From DATARH01 sp963734125 (lineage in GTDB: Bacteria; Pseudomonadota; Alphaproteobacteria; ATCC43930; CGMCC-115725), in assembly GCA_963734125.1 (NCBI GenBank), contig CAVTGB010000021.1:99003-163002 (forward strand): a stretch of 64,000 bases of DNA, read 5' to 3'. The position numbers were made by a program, and so were the translations under genes. How positions within the stretch are numbered: the stretch's first letter is position 1; each line of letters begins with the position of its first letter. This document shows positions 37,053 to 46,602 of this stretch, one piece after another. The notes beneath the pieces were generated by a model. It did not search any database, was not told the origin of the DNA, and saw only the letters and a program-made list of their open reading frames with translations.

Positions 37053-38178
37053 GCGCCAGCAACCATCCGGCGAGACCGATCTCGTCGTTATCGGCGGCGG
37101 GCCGGCGGGCCTCGCAGCAGCGCTCGCCGCACGCCGGCGCGGGTTCGATGTCGTCGGTCGTCGACAGGGACCGGCCTCCGATCGACAAGGCGTGCGGCGA
37201 AGGTTTGATGCCCGACGGGATTGCAGCGCTTGCGGGAAATCGGAGTGAAAATCGATCGGCCTTGGGACTTCCCGTTTCGCGGCATCCGCTTTTTGGGGGA
37301 GGGTGCGGTCGCCGAAGCCGCCTTTGCCGAGGGTTGCGGGATCGGCATCCGCCGCACCGCGCTGCACCGCGTACTCATCGAGCATACCACCGCCGCCGGA
37401 ATTCCCTGCCGCTGGGGAGCGCATGTCGATGCCCTGGACGGCTCTGGCGTTCGGGTAGACGGCCAGATGCTCCGCTGTCGCTGGGTCGTCGCCGCCGACG
37501 GGTTTCACTCGCAGGTCGCCCGCTGGTTGGGGGTCCAGCGAGTTTGCGCCGGCCCGAGACGCATCGGCTTGCGGCAGCATTTCCGGGTGCGCCCGTGGAC
37601 CGATTTTGTCGAGGTCCATTGGCGCGCGGGCTACCAGGCTTACGTCACCCCGATAGGACCCGCGGAGGTTTGCGTGGCGATCATCGGGGCGACGCCAGGT
37701 TTGCGGATGTCGGATCTGCCGACATTGTTTCCCGGCGCTTGCGGCATGTCTCGGCGACGGCCAAGCGATCGGCTCGCTGCGGGGGGCAGTCTCTCAATCG
37801 GCCAGATTGCGCTCGGTCACCCAGGACCGGGTTGTCTTCATCGGCGACGCCTCCGGCAGTGTCGATGCGGTAACCGGCGAAGGCCTCGCCTTGGCATTTC
37901 GCCAGGCGTCAGCCCTAGCCGACGCGCTTTCGTCGGGTGATCTGGCACGCTATCAAAGGGCCCATCGGCGGATCATCAAGCGGCCGCAACGAATGGCGCA
38001 GGTTCTGCTCTTGATGGATCGCAACGACGGCTTGCGGCGGCGTGCGCTGGAGGCGCTGGCGGCTCGACCCGAGATGTTCGGTCGCCTCCTCTCCGTCCAT
38101 CTCGGCCTGCGTCGCCCCTTTCAGGCATCCCTCGACATCGTGCGTCTCGGCGTTCACCTCCTTGCGCCCGCGCGCTGA
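37049..38178 (+). pseudogene. FAD-dependent oxidoreductase (monooxygenase / geranylgeranyl-reductase-like), several frameshifts
   Basis: It starts at a GTG overlapping the polyketide synthase stop (TGGTGAGC). The rejoined frames give the dinucleotide-binding motif DLVVIGGGPAGLAAALAARR, the CGEGLMPDGI motif, VVAADGFHSQVARWLG and the second FAD motif DRVVFIGDASGSVDAVTGEG. Breaks lie near 37080, 37135, 37220 and 37740. Full length is about 375 residues. It probably hydroxylates or reduces the polyketide product, like SrsC beside SrsA in Streptomyces; that role is inferred from family and position. Confidence 0.8.
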
Positions 38179-38248
38179 CGCAGCCGTTCGAAACTCGGCA
38201 TCACGCGCCTTTCGGAAACCGCGAGTCGCGGCGGCTCGCGGGCGTGCG

Positions 38249-38611
38249 TCAGATGGCGATCGAGAAGGAGTTGCCGCAGCCGCAGGACGAGGCCGCGTTG
38301 GGGTTCTTGATCTGGAAGGAGGCGCCCATCAGATCCTCGACGAAATCGAGTTCCGCCCCGTTCAACAAATCGAGCGAGGTGTCGTCGACGACGACGGCGA
38401 CTCCGTCGCGCTCGAATTGGCGGTCGTCCGGCTTCTTCTGGTCGTCAAAGCTGAGCCCATACTGAAACCCGGAGCAGCCGCCGCCCGAGACGGCGATCCG
38501 CAGAAAGGCGCCCTCGGCCGCCTCCTGCGCCTTGAGGACAGCGATGCGGCGCGCCGCGTTCTCGCTCACCGTGATTGTGCGCTCGCCAATCGTGCCCGGG
38601 GTGTCCGTCAT
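38249..38611 (-). CDS. erpA: Iron-sulfur cluster insertion protein, HesB/IscA/ErpA family
   Basis: About 120 residues from ATG 38611. The three cluster-binding cysteines are in SGGGCSGFQYG and SSCGCGNSFS. It delivers Fe-S clusters to apoproteins in the cytosol. The frame extends 17 codons upstream, but family similarity begins at ITVSENAARRI. In many alphaproteobacteria, as I recall, the ErpA gene lies beside xthA; here an 11-kb block separates them on the same strand. Confidence 0.92.
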   Translation of the reverse strand: MTDTPGTIGERTITVSENAARRIAVLKAQEAAEGAFLRIAVSGGGCSGFQYGLSFDDQKKPDDRQFERDGVAVVVDDTSLDLLNGAELDFVEDLMGASFQIKNPNAASSCGCGNSFSIAI

Positions 38612-38725
38612 CGCTCCGACGCTCCTCGATGCTGCGGTTTTGCCGCGCCGCAGGGTCCTCATCAGGTTCTATTTAGGTCTCCGGACGGTCTTGTCAAACC
38701 GCGCGCGGCAGGTCTGAATGAGTGG

Positions 38726-39508
38726 ATGAGCGTTCGCGATACGATCGCACCGCCAACCGTTGCCTTTCCCGACGGGGATTATGTCTCGCCGGGGCTGGCG
38801 CGCATTCGCCTCGACGACAGCTTTCCCAACATGGTCGTCGGCGACAAGTCGACCGCGACGTGGCCGTACCTGCGGCGCGAGATCCCACACAACTGGTATG
38901 TCGACCGGCGCCAGCCGACGGTCGGGTTCGTCAACCGCGACGAAGCCCATATCCTCTATAATTCGGCGCTGCGCTGCCCCGGGCGCCAGCTTGAAATCGG
39001 TTGCTGGCTCGGCTGGTCGGCCTGTCATCTGGCGGCGGCGGGGGTGGAGCTCGACGTCATCGACCCGCTGCTCGCCGAGCCCGATATTTACGGCAGCGTC
39101 CTGGCATCGCTCAGCCATGCCGGCCTCGCCGAGCGCGTCCGCTTGCTGCCCGGCATCAGCCCCGCCAAGGTGTTCGATCTGGCCGGGCTGGAGCGGCGGC
39201 GCTGGTCGTTGATCTTTGTCGATGGCGGCCATGACCGGCCGGCGCCCTTGCGCGACGCCAAGGCCGCCGCGCTGGTTGCCGCGGACGACGCCTTGATCCT
39301 GTTCCACGATTTGGCGTCCCCAGAGGTCGCCGAGGGCCTCGATTTCCTGCGCGTCAGCGGCTGGAACACGATTGTCTACCAGACGATGCAGATCATGGGG
39401 GCGGCGTGGCGCGGTGGAATCGAGCCGGTCAGGCACATTCCCGACCCCAGTGTCGCCTGGCGTCTCCCCGAGCATCTGCGGACCTATATCGTATCGGGTC
39501 CGGTCTAG
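38726..39508 (+). CDS. Class I SAM-dependent methyltransferase (Methyltransf_24-like)
   Basis: About 260 residues. The SAM motif is LEIGCWLGWSACHLA, then LDVIDPLL, and SLIFVDGGHDRPAPLRDAKAA is the usual motif of this family, which is often found in surface-polysaccharide or O-methylation loci. I start at ATG 38726; the open frame upstream overlaps erpA and is not coding. It ends directly before the ribosome site of the next gene, so the two are co-translated. The substrate is unknown. Confidence 0.75.
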   Translation: MSVRDTIAPPTVAFPDGDYVSPGLARIRLDDSFPNMVVGDKSTATWPYLRREIPHNWYVDRRQPTVGFVNRDEAHILYNSALRCPGRQLEIGCWLGWSACHLAAAGVELDVIDPLLAEPDIYGSVLASLSHAGLAERVRLLPGISPAKVFDLAGLERRRWSLIFVDGGHDRPAPLRDAKAAALVAADDALILFHDLASPEVAEGLDFLRVSGWNTIVYQTMQIMGAAWRGGIEPVRHIPDPSVAWRLPEHLRTYIVSGPV

Positions 39509-39516
39509 GAGGAAGG

Positions 39517-41880
39517 ATGCTGCACGCCCTCGCCGGCGTTCGCGCCCGGGCGCAAGAAGCCGAAGCCGACGACCAGCTGAGATCGCTTCACGCGCTCGAG
39601 CAGAAGGTGCTGTGGCTGTCCACCTGGATGATCCACAACGCCAACCACCTGCGGCCGTCGCGCGACGGCCTCAAGGTCGGCGGCCACCAGGCCTCGAGCG
39701 CTTCGGTCGCGACCTTGATGACCGCGCTCTATCTCGATGTCATGCGGCCGCAGGACCGGGTCGCCGTCAAGCCGCACGCCGCCCCGGTATTCCACGCGTT
39801 GCAATATCTTTTGGGGCAGCAGACCCGCGACAAGCTCGAGCGGTTCCGCGCCTATGGCGGGGCGCAGGCCTACCCCTCGCGCAGCAAGGATGGCGACATC
39901 GTCGATTTCTCGACCGGGTCGGTCGGGCTCGGCGTCGGCGTGACGCTCTTTGCCGCGCTGGTGCAGGATTATTTGCGGCTGCACCGCCTGACCCCGGACG
40001 ACGCGCCACCCGGGCGGATGATCGCGCTGGCGGGCGACGCGGAACTCGACGAGGGCAACATCTTCGAAGCGCTCCTCGAAGGCTGGAAGCACGATGTGCG
40101 CAATCTCTGGTGGGTCGTCGATTACAACCGTCAGAGCCTCGATGCGGTGGTCTCCGACCGGCTGTTCGGGCGGATCGACGCGTTGTTCGAGATGTTCGGC
40201 TGGCGCGTCGTCACCCTCAAATACGGGCGCCTGCTGCAGGCCGCCTTCGCCCGCCCCGACGGTGCGCAGCTGCGCGAATGGATCGATTCGTGCCCCAATT
40301 CGCTCTATTCGGCGCTCGTCTACAAGGGCGGCGAGGGCTGGCGCGAGCACCTGGGCCGCGACCTCAACCGCTATCCCGGCATCCGCGCCATCCTCGACGA
40401 GCACGACGACTTAGGGCTGGCGCGGCTGATGACCAATCTCGCCGGCCACGACATGGGCTCGGTCTTGGATGCCTTCCACGGCGTTACCGACGACCGGCCG
40501 ACCTGCTTCATCGCCTACACGATCAAGGGCTATGGCCTGCCGTTTGCCGGCCACAAGGACAATCATGCCGGGTTGATGAACCCGCAGCAGATGGCGTTGT
40601 TTCAAGACAGCATGGCGGTGGCCCGGGGCGAGGAATGGGAGCCGTTCGCCGGTCTCGATCTGCCGCCCGAGGAGCTTGCCGAGTTCCTCGCCCATGTGCC
40701 GCTCGCCCGCGGTGGTAGGCGCCGCCACGATGCCGCCGTGATAGACGTGCCGGCCGCTTTGGCCGTTCCGCGCGGCCGGCGCCTGTCGACCCAGGACGCC
40801 TTTGGCCGCATCCTCGGCGCTGTGGCGTCGGATGACGGCGCGATGGCCACCCATATCGTCACCACCTCGCCCGATGTGACGGTGTCGACCAATCTCGGCG
40901 CCTGGGTCAACCGGCGCGGCATCTTCGACCGCGCCGAGCGCGCCGACACCTTTCGCGAGGAGCGCGTCGTCTCGGCCCAGCGCTGGGCGATGGGGCCGCG
41001 CGGGCAGCACATCGAACTCGGCATCGCCGAGCACAATCTGTTCCTGACGCTGGCCGCGCTCGGGCTGGCGGGGCCGCTGTTCGGGGCGCGCCTCCTGCCG
41101 ATCGGCACGCTCTACGACCCGTTCATCAAGCGCGGGCTCGACGCGCTCAACTACGCGCTCTACCAGGACGCCCGCTTCATCCTGGTGGCGACCCCATCGG
41201 GCGTGACGCTGGCGCCCGAGGGCGGCGCCCACCAATCAGTGGTCGAGCCGCTGATTGGACTGGCGCAGCCCGGGCTTATCGGCTTCGAGCCGGCCTATGC
41301 CGACGAATTGGCGATCCTGTTGCGCTGGGCCCTGGCGGCAATCCAGGAGGCGGACGGCGAGTTGGTCTATTTCCGGATGTCGACGCGCCCCATTGAGCAG
41401 CCGGAGCGCGAGATCGACGCGGCGCTCGCCGAACGGATCATCGCCGGCGCCTATTGGCTGCGCGAACCGGCCGCCGATGCCGAGCTCGCAATCGCTTATT
41501 GCGGCGCGGTCGCGCCCGAGGCGATCGCCGCCTACGAGGCGATCTGCGAGGATTTGCCCGGCACCGGGCTGTTGGCGGTCACTTCGCCCGGCCGGCTGCA
41601 TCGCGACTGGCGGGGTGCGCTGGCGGAGGGGAGGTCCGGCATCGCCGGCCGGCTCTTGGCGCGGCTCAGACCGGGCGCGGCGCTGGTCACGGTCAACGAC
41701 AGCCATCCCGCAACCTTGTCCTGGCTCGGCGGCGTCGCGCAGAATTTCACCGTGCCGCTCGGGGTCGACCATTTCGGCCAATCCGGCGACATTCCGGACC
41801 TCTATCGGGTGTACGGCATCGACAGCGACGCGATCATCGACGCCGCGGCGCGCGCCTGCCTGCGCCGCCGGCCGCATTGA
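39517..41880 (+). CDS. Thiamine-diphosphate-dependent transketolase / AceE-like protein
   Basis: 787 residues. The N-terminal TPP domain has STGSVGLGVGVTLFAA and GDAELDEGNIFEALLEG, ending VVDYNRQSLDAVV, like the GDG-to-NxQ motif of homodimeric pyruvate dehydrogenase E1 and transketolase. The pyrimidine domain has HIELGIAEHNLFLTLAALGL. A C-terminal transketolase domain follows. The ribosome site AGGAGGA and ATG 39517 set the start. No dihydrolipoyl acyltransferase or dehydrogenase gene is nearby, so a transketolase-like or stand-alone decarboxylase role is as likely as pyruvate dehydrogenase. Confidence 0.8.
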   Translation: MLHALAGVRARAQEAEADDQLRSLHALEQKVLWLSTWMIHNANHLRPSRDGLKVGGHQASSASVATLMTALYLDVMRPQDRVAVKPHAAPVFHALQYLLGQQTRDKLERFRAYGGAQAYPSRSKDGDIVDFSTGSVGLGVGVTLFAALVQDYLRLHRLTPDDAPPGRMIALAGDAELDEGNIFEALLEGWKHDVRNLWWVVDYNRQSLDAVVSDRLFGRIDALFEMFGWRVVTLKYGRLLQAAFARPDGAQLREWIDSCPNSLYSALVYKGGEGWREHLGRDLNRYPGIRAILDEHDDLGLARLMTNLAGHDMGSVLDAFHGVTDDRPTCFIAYTIKGYGLPFAGHKDNHAGLMNPQQMALFQDSMAVARGEEWEPFAGLDLPPEELAEFLAHVPLARGGRRRHDAAVIDVPAALAVPRGRRLSTQDAFGRILGAVASDDGAMATHIVTTSPDVTVSTNLGAWVNRRGIFDRAERADTFREERVVSAQRWAMGPRGQHIELGIAEHNLFLTLAALGLAGPLFGARLLPIGTLYDPFIKRGLDALNYALYQDARFILVATPSGVTLAPEGGAHQSVVEPLIGLAQPGLIGFEPAYADELAILLRWALAAIQEADGELVYFRMSTRPIEQPEREIDAALAERIIAGAYWLREPAADAELAIAYCGAVAPEAIAAYEAICEDLPGTGLLAVTSPGRLHRDWRGALAEGRSGIAGRLLARLRPGAALVTVNDSHPATLSWLGGVAQNFTVPLGVDHFGQSGDIPDLYRVYGIDSDAIIDAAARACLRRRPH

Positions 41881-41944
41881 CCCGGCAACGCCGGGCCATG
41901 CCGGTACCTGTCGGCCGGCACGGCCCGGCGCGATGGCGCGTCGG

Positions 41945-42640
41945 CTACTTGGTCGGAGCTGGCGCGGTGGTGTTGCCGCCAGCACCCGTTGCCGCGGGGG
42001 TCGTGCTCGGCGCGGCAGTGTCGCCGCCTGCGCCGGCTGGCGCCGGGGTCGTCGTCGGCGTGCTCGACCCATAGCCGGTCGTCTGGCCGCTATTCAGCTG
42101 GGCGATGGTTCGCGGATCGAGCGTTTCGGTGCGCCGCAGACCGTTCTGCTGCTGGTAGCGCGCCAGCGCGGCCCTGGTGTCGGGGTCCATCATTCCGTCG
42201 CTCGGTCCGTTGTAGAGGCCGGCCGCGTGCAGTTGCTGCTGCGCCGTCTTGACCTGGTCGGCCGTGGGCATCGGCTCGGGCGCGCGCCGCATTTGTGCCA
42301 TCCGTCTGACCCTGCTGTGCTCAATCCGGCGCTTTGCCAACCGTTTGACCTTCCTCGGCGCGGTTTTGATCTGTGCCGTTCGTTTGCCCGTGGGCGAGGT
42401 GGCTTTCATCTGCCCGTTCGGGTTGGCTTGCGCTTCGGTGGCGTTCGACTGCCCCGCCGACGGCATCGTGTTGTCGTTGTAGCCCTGCTGGCCCGGGGTC
42501 GATCCGCCCGGCATCGTCGGGGCGATGGTTTGCGGGGCCGTCAGAGAGCCCGCGCCCGGGGTCGACGTCTGCGCGGCTGCCGCTGCAGCGACGCCGGCCG
42601 CCAACGCCAAGGCCAGCGGTATGGTCGGGGAAAACTTCAT
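41945..42640 (-). CDS. Secreted protein with C-terminal peptidoglycan-binding domain
   Basis: About 231 residues from ATG 42640. A signal peptide (LALALAAGVAAAAAAQ) is followed by a Gln/Asn/Pro-rich low-complexity region, a basic KVKRLAKRR patch and a PG_binding_1 domain (VKTAQQQLHAAGLYNGPSDG, then RAALARYQQQNGL). The tail is Thr/Pro/Gly-rich and disordered. It probably sits at the cell wall. It is convergent with the upstream transketolase-like gene, and an enzymatic domain is absent. Confidence 0.8.
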   Translation of the reverse strand: MKFSPTIPLALALAAGVAAAAAAQTSTPGAGSLTAPQTIAPTMPGGSTPGQQGYNDNTMPSAGQSNATEAQANPNGQMKATSPTGKRTAQIKTAPRKVKRLAKRRIEHSRVRRMAQMRRAPEPMPTADQVKTAQQQLHAAGLYNGPSDGMMDPDTRAALARYQQQNGLRRTETLDPRTIAQLNSGQTTGYGSSTPTTTPAPAGAGGDTAAPSTTPAATGAGGNTTAPAPTK

Positions 42641-42763
42641 CGGGGGTCCTCCGCTGATGAGACACGACAATCGCGCGTCGTTACTGCAACAACCGCCCCA
42701 TCCGAAGTGTTCCCCAATCCATCGCCAGTTGAATTCCTCGCTCTGTTAATCGCACGCTCAGCA

Positions 42764-43945
42764 TTATTGCGGGCTACTGCGCATCGAAGCGGGATGGCCT
42801 GGCAGCTTGAAGCGCTTGCCGGTGTCGGTGATCTTGTCGCCGCTGACCTTCAGCACCGACAGATCGGAATCGATGAAGTTGCCGACATAGAGAGTGCTGC
42901 CATCGGCGCTGAACGCCGCCCCCTCGGGCAATTTGCCGACCGTGACCGCGCCGATCTTCGTCACCTTGTTGCCGGCGATCTTGAGGATGCTGACCTCGCC
43001 GCCCTGATGATAGAACCAGCTGTCCTTGGCCTGGTTTGAGCCCTGCGCATCGACGGTGACGGCGATAGTGCCCTTGGGGCTGATCACGAGGCCCTCGGGC
43101 GAGTTGCCGACCGTGACGTGATCGATGATCCGGACTGGGTTGGCCTCGAGATCGATGACGCTCGCCGTCTTCAGATTGCCGTCCGAGCCGCCGCCATTGC
43201 CGTTGTCGACGGTCAGCGCCAGCTTGCCGTTGGGGGTGATCGCGACGTTGTAGGGAAAGATGCCGGTCGGCAGGTCGCGCTTGTCGTAGGTCACCTTGTC
43301 GCCGGCGATCGAGAGGAGCGCGATCTTGTTGGCGTTGGGCTTGGTGGCGAGCGCCCGCTTGCCGTCCGGAGTGATCGCAACGGCGGAGACGTTGTCGGGG
43401 CCGGTGCCGATGCTGACGGTGTCGGTCACCGCGACCGCCTTGCCCGTGATCGAGAGGACCGAGATCGTGCCGTCGTCGCGATTGGTGACGAGCGCCATCG
43501 TGCCGGCCGCGTTGATCGCCAGCCCCGAGGGCCGCTTGCCGACGTGCACCGTGTCGATCAGCTTGGGCGGGCTCGCCGTCAGGTCGACGACGAACAGCCG
43601 GTCGTCGGAAACCGGAGCAAAGCCGGCATCTTTCGGGGCGTTGTTGACCGAGTTGGCGACCAGCGCGAGCTGGCGGTTCGGGGTGACCGCGAGATTGGTC
43701 GGCGGCCCGATGATCGAGTTGTCGAGCGGGATCGTCGCGACGATTTTGAGGGAGGCCGGTTTCGACATGTCGATAACGGACAGCGTGTCGTGACCCCCTT
43801 CCTTCTGGGTCCCCTTGCCGTCGGCGATGCTGATCTTCTCGTCATTGCCGACGATCATCAGCTGCGCGTGGGCGATGCCCGATCCGAGGCCGATCACCAG
43901 CACCGCGGCCGCCATCGCACAGCCGGCGAAGCGCAATCCAGGCAT
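42764..43945 (-). CDS. Secreted YVTN/YncE-like beta-propeller protein
   Basis: 393 residues. The signal peptide (AMAAAVLVIGLGSGIAHAQ) is followed by repeated ~45-residue blades with the pattern VGxxPxGLAIxxxGxxALVTN, as in GKRPSGLAINAAGTMALVTN. This is the YncE-type seven-bladed fold found in periplasmic proteins. A strong GGAGGGG site precedes ATG 43945; the longer frame upstream has no such site. The ligand is unknown. It is transcribed alone or with the following gene on the same strand. Confidence 0.85.
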   Translation of the reverse strand: MPGLRFAGCAMAAAVLVIGLGSGIAHAQLMIVGNDEKISIADGKGTQKEGGHDTLSVIDMSKPASLKIVATIPLDNSIIGPPTNLAVTPNRQLALVANSVNNAPKDAGFAPVSDDRLFVVDLTASPPKLIDTVHVGKRPSGLAINAAGTMALVTNRDDGTISVLSITGKAVAVTDTVSIGTGPDNVSAVAITPDGKRALATKPNANKIALLSIAGDKVTYDKRDLPTGIFPYNVAITPNGKLALTVDNGNGGGSDGNLKTASVIDLEANPVRIIDHVTVGNSPEGLVISPKGTIAVTVDAQGSNQAKDSWFYHQGGEVSILKIAGNKVTKIGAVTVGKLPEGAAFSADGSTLYVGNFIDSDLSVLKVSGDKITDTGKRFKLPGHPASMRSSPQ

Positions 43946-44036
43946 GTCCCCCTCCGTTTGTTTTCCGGCGCCGTTGCAGCGCCTCATCGCCATGCTGACG
44001 CCAGATCGCGGCCGCGGCAAGCGCCGGCCGGACCAA

Positions 44037-45929
44037 TCACAACCGATCGCAATCTCTTGCGGCCGCGACATACGCCTCGGCGTCCGCGGGGAGGAGCAGG
44101 CGCTCGGCGACGAGCGCGGCGGCGGCGGCCTCGACCCTGGCGGCGTAGGCCTCACGGGTGCGGTAGCGCTCGGCGATCGAGGAGCGCGGGTCGCCGGCGG
44201 CCTCGCGCTCGGCGCGGGTGCCGGCGAACGGGATCAACGAGCCGTCGCGATCGGCCAGTTCGTCCGGCTGCGCGCGATAGAGGTTCCAGCCGGTGTAGGT
44301 GCCGAGCGGCACCGCGATCGGCGGCAGGAGGATGCCGGAGACTTCGTTGCCGTCGCCGTCGACGGCGGAAACATAGGTCGTGTAGGGAGCGGGGGGCGAG
44401 GCTTTGGGCGGGTCGACCCAATCGACGGGCGGCACTATCGGATTGGCCCCCGGCGGGACGGCAAAGCCCGGGACCTCCGGCATCCGGACGCGCTCGGCGC
44501 TGACGGCGGTTCCGGCGGCGAGCGAGGGAACCCGGCTCGGCGGCGGCTCTGTGCCCGTCGTCACCCATTCCTCGAGCGCGACGAACAAGGCCCGCAGCGC
44601 CGGCGTCGCGCTGTGCGGGTTGCGCGGGTTGACGCAGGGGCCGGGCCGCGGATCTACCCCAGGCCGCCCGCCATGCTGCGTTCCGGCGATGAGATAAGCG
44701 CGCGCATTGGCCGGCAACGCAAGATCGCGCCCGATCCCCGGATCGGTGTGGATCAGCGACGCGCCCTTCTGCCAATACTCGGTCGCGCTGTTGGTCTCGA
44801 TGACCTTGGGGTCGGTGGCCGCGGCGCCGAGCAGCCCGCCGGTGCGGCCGGACACCGGGTCGGCCGTCCGCGCCATGCTGAACGGGAACCAGTTTTCCGG
44901 GTAGAGCCGATCCTCGTGCTGGGTCGCGGTGCGGCCGGGCATGCCGAAACGGTGATTGGCGAAGACCTTGCCGGCGCCGGCGACGTGGCTGAAGACGCCG
45001 TCGAACACCGGCTGACCCGCCGCGTCGGCGTTCATCCCCAATTCGAGGAAATGACGCAGAAATCGCCCGCTTTGCGACACCCCGAAGGCGAGCGCGTGGG
45101 CTATTTCGCCCAACTCGGGGATGCCGCCCTGATAGCGCAGGTACGAGACGAGATCGCGGACGCTCGCATAGCCGATGCCGAGCACTTTGGCTCCGGTTGC
45201 CTCGTACCACAATTCGTAGATCTTGATCGGCGCGAACTTGCTCCCCTCCGGCAGGAGCCGGATCGAGCGCTCGTCGATGAATTCCCACTGGTCGCGCGGG
45301 ATTTCGGTGCGGCGGTCGCTCTCGCAGTCGCGCACGGTGAGCCTCGCCGCGGGCTGGTTGGTGGATGCGGCCGGGTAGGAGAGACGCCGGATGCTGCCGT
45401 CGCCGGGCGCGCGCGTGCCAAAGTGGAACTCGTCGCGAATGCGGCCGGTGATCGGCCTGCCTCCTTCGAGCGCGGCCGGGAAGTCGGCGCCGAGATTGTT
45501 GTTGATGCGCGGCGCGCCGGGGTCCCAACCCGACCACACAATCGAATAGCCGCGCCTGAGGAGAAAGCCGAGCCCAGCATCCTCTTTGGTGCGCGGGTCG
45601 TTGTTGCGCGCGGGATCGGCGGGCACGACGTCGTCGAGCAGCGTGAAGATGCGTTTGGAGCCCCGATTGGGGACGTCGTAGACGAGGATGCCGCTGCCGC
45701 GCTCCGGGTCCTTCGGCCGCAGGATGTCGACATCGGTGGCGTATTCGACGAGGCCCTGGGCGTTCCTCGGCGCGCGATCGAGATCGACGATGCCGCGATT
45801 AGCCGCCGCCTGGGGATCGAGCGTGCCGCGCGCCACCCCCTTCAAGCGAACATAGGCGCCGGCCGCGCCAAACTCATGACCCGCGGCGAAATCGGCGATG
45901 TCGGTGACGGCGATATCGGTGATCGGCAT
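44037..45929 (-). CDS. Alpha/beta-hydrolase-domain protein (Abhydrolase_10-like)
   Basis: 630 residues. The serine nucleophile is in FGVSQSGRFLRHF, and conserved TGWNLYRAQP and VDWVDPP stretches fit the large alpha/beta hydrolase family of unknown substrate. No signal peptide is present. I start at ATG 45929: the 22 codons upstream in frame translate a REP palindrome (MDTGLRRYDNN) and are not real. It probably acts on esters or lactones, given nearby dioxygenase and dehydratase genes. Confidence 0.78.
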   Translation of the reverse strand: MPITDIAVTDIADFAAGHEFGAAGAYVRLKGVARGTLDPQAAANRGIVDLDRAPRNAQGLVEYATDVDILRPKDPERGSGILVYDVPNRGSKRIFTLLDDVVPADPARNNDPRTKEDAGLGFLLRRGYSIVWSGWDPGAPRINNNLGADFPAALEGGRPITGRIRDEFHFGTRAPGDGSIRRLSYPAASTNQPAARLTVRDCESDRRTEIPRDQWEFIDERSIRLLPEGSKFAPIKIYELWYEATGAKVLGIGYASVRDLVSYLRYQGGIPELGEIAHALAFGVSQSGRFLRHFLELGMNADAAGQPVFDGVFSHVAGAGKVFANHRFGMPGRTATQHEDRLYPENWFPFSMARTADPVSGRTGGLLGAAATDPKVIETNSATEYWQKGASLIHTDPGIGRDLALPANARAYLIAGTQHGGRPGVDPRPGPCVNPRNPHSATPALRALFVALEEWVTTGTEPPPSRVPSLAAGTAVSAERVRMPEVPGFAVPPGANPIVPPVDWVDPPKASPPAPYTTYVSAVDGDGNEVSGILLPPIAVPLGTYTGWNLYRAQPDELADRDGSLIPFAGTRAEREAAGDPRSSIAERYRTREAYAARVEAAAAALVAERLLLPADAEAYVAAARDCDRL

Positions 45930-45950
45930 GATCGCTCCCAAATTATTGTC

Positions 45951-45970
45951 ATACCGGCGAAGGCCGGTAT
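45951..45970. repeat. REP-like palindrome
   Basis: ATACCGGC-GAAG-GCCGGTAT, a perfect 8-bp stem just upstream of the hydrolase start. It belongs to the CCGGCGAAGGCCGG type that also occurs at 47525-47602. Confidence 0.6.
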
Positions 45971-46002
45971 CCATGGCAGGGATGGGGCCTGGCACGACGA
46001 GA

Positions 46003-46602
46003 TCAGCTGGGTGCCTTGGCCTTCTCCATGAACGCGATTTCCTCCGGGGTTGAGATCCGGCCGAGGATTGCGTTCCTATGCGGGAAGCGGCCGAAGCGTT
46101 CGATCACATCGAGGTATGGGAGGCCATAGCGCCCGTGGCCGCCGCGCTCCTCGGGAGCACGGTCATCGCGGAGGCTTGCCGCGAGCGCGGTCGCGCGGCG
46201 CTGGTCGGCGAGGTCTTCGCTGTGGTGCAGCGGCATGTAGAAGAACTTGCGCCAATGGGGCGCGAACATCTGATCGAAGCCGCGCGCCATCGCGCGGTCG
46301 GCGATCGCACGCGCCAGGGCGTCGGTGGCATAGGTGCGTGGGCTGTCGCGGAAGATGTTGCGCGGGACTTGGTCGAGCAAGAGGACGAGGGCGAGCGCGC
46401 TTTCGGGCGCGGCTTCCCAGGCCGCGTACGCCCCTGCCGCGGCGCGCTCGTAATCGGCGAGAAACAGCCGGCGCACTCTGGCGTCGTGTTCCGGGGTGCT
46501 CTTGAACCAGATCCGGCGATGGGTTTCGCGCTCCGGGTCGCCCGCCGGGCCGAACCAGCAATCGAGCATGGCCTGCGCCCGCTCCGGCACCCGATCCGCC
46601 AT
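46003..46602 (-). CDS. DUF924 family protein
   Basis: 199 residues matching the DUF924 (YpuL-like) family: VLLLDQVPRNIFRDSPRTYATD, FYMPLHHSEDLADQ and RFGRFPHRNAILGR. It has a TPR-like helical fold in known relatives and no established function. It starts one base after the stop of the TauD-like gene (TAATG), so they form an operon. The gene is intact. Confidence 0.88.
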   Translation of the reverse strand: MADRVPERAQAMLDCWFGPAGDPERETHRRIWFKSTPEHDARVRRLFLADYERAAAGAYAAWEAAPESALALVLLLDQVPRNIFRDSPRTYATDALARAIADRAMARGFDQMFAPHWRKFFYMPLHHSEDLADQRRATALAASLRDDRAPEERGGHGRYGLPYLDVIERFGRFPHRNAILGRISTPEEIAFMEKAKAPS

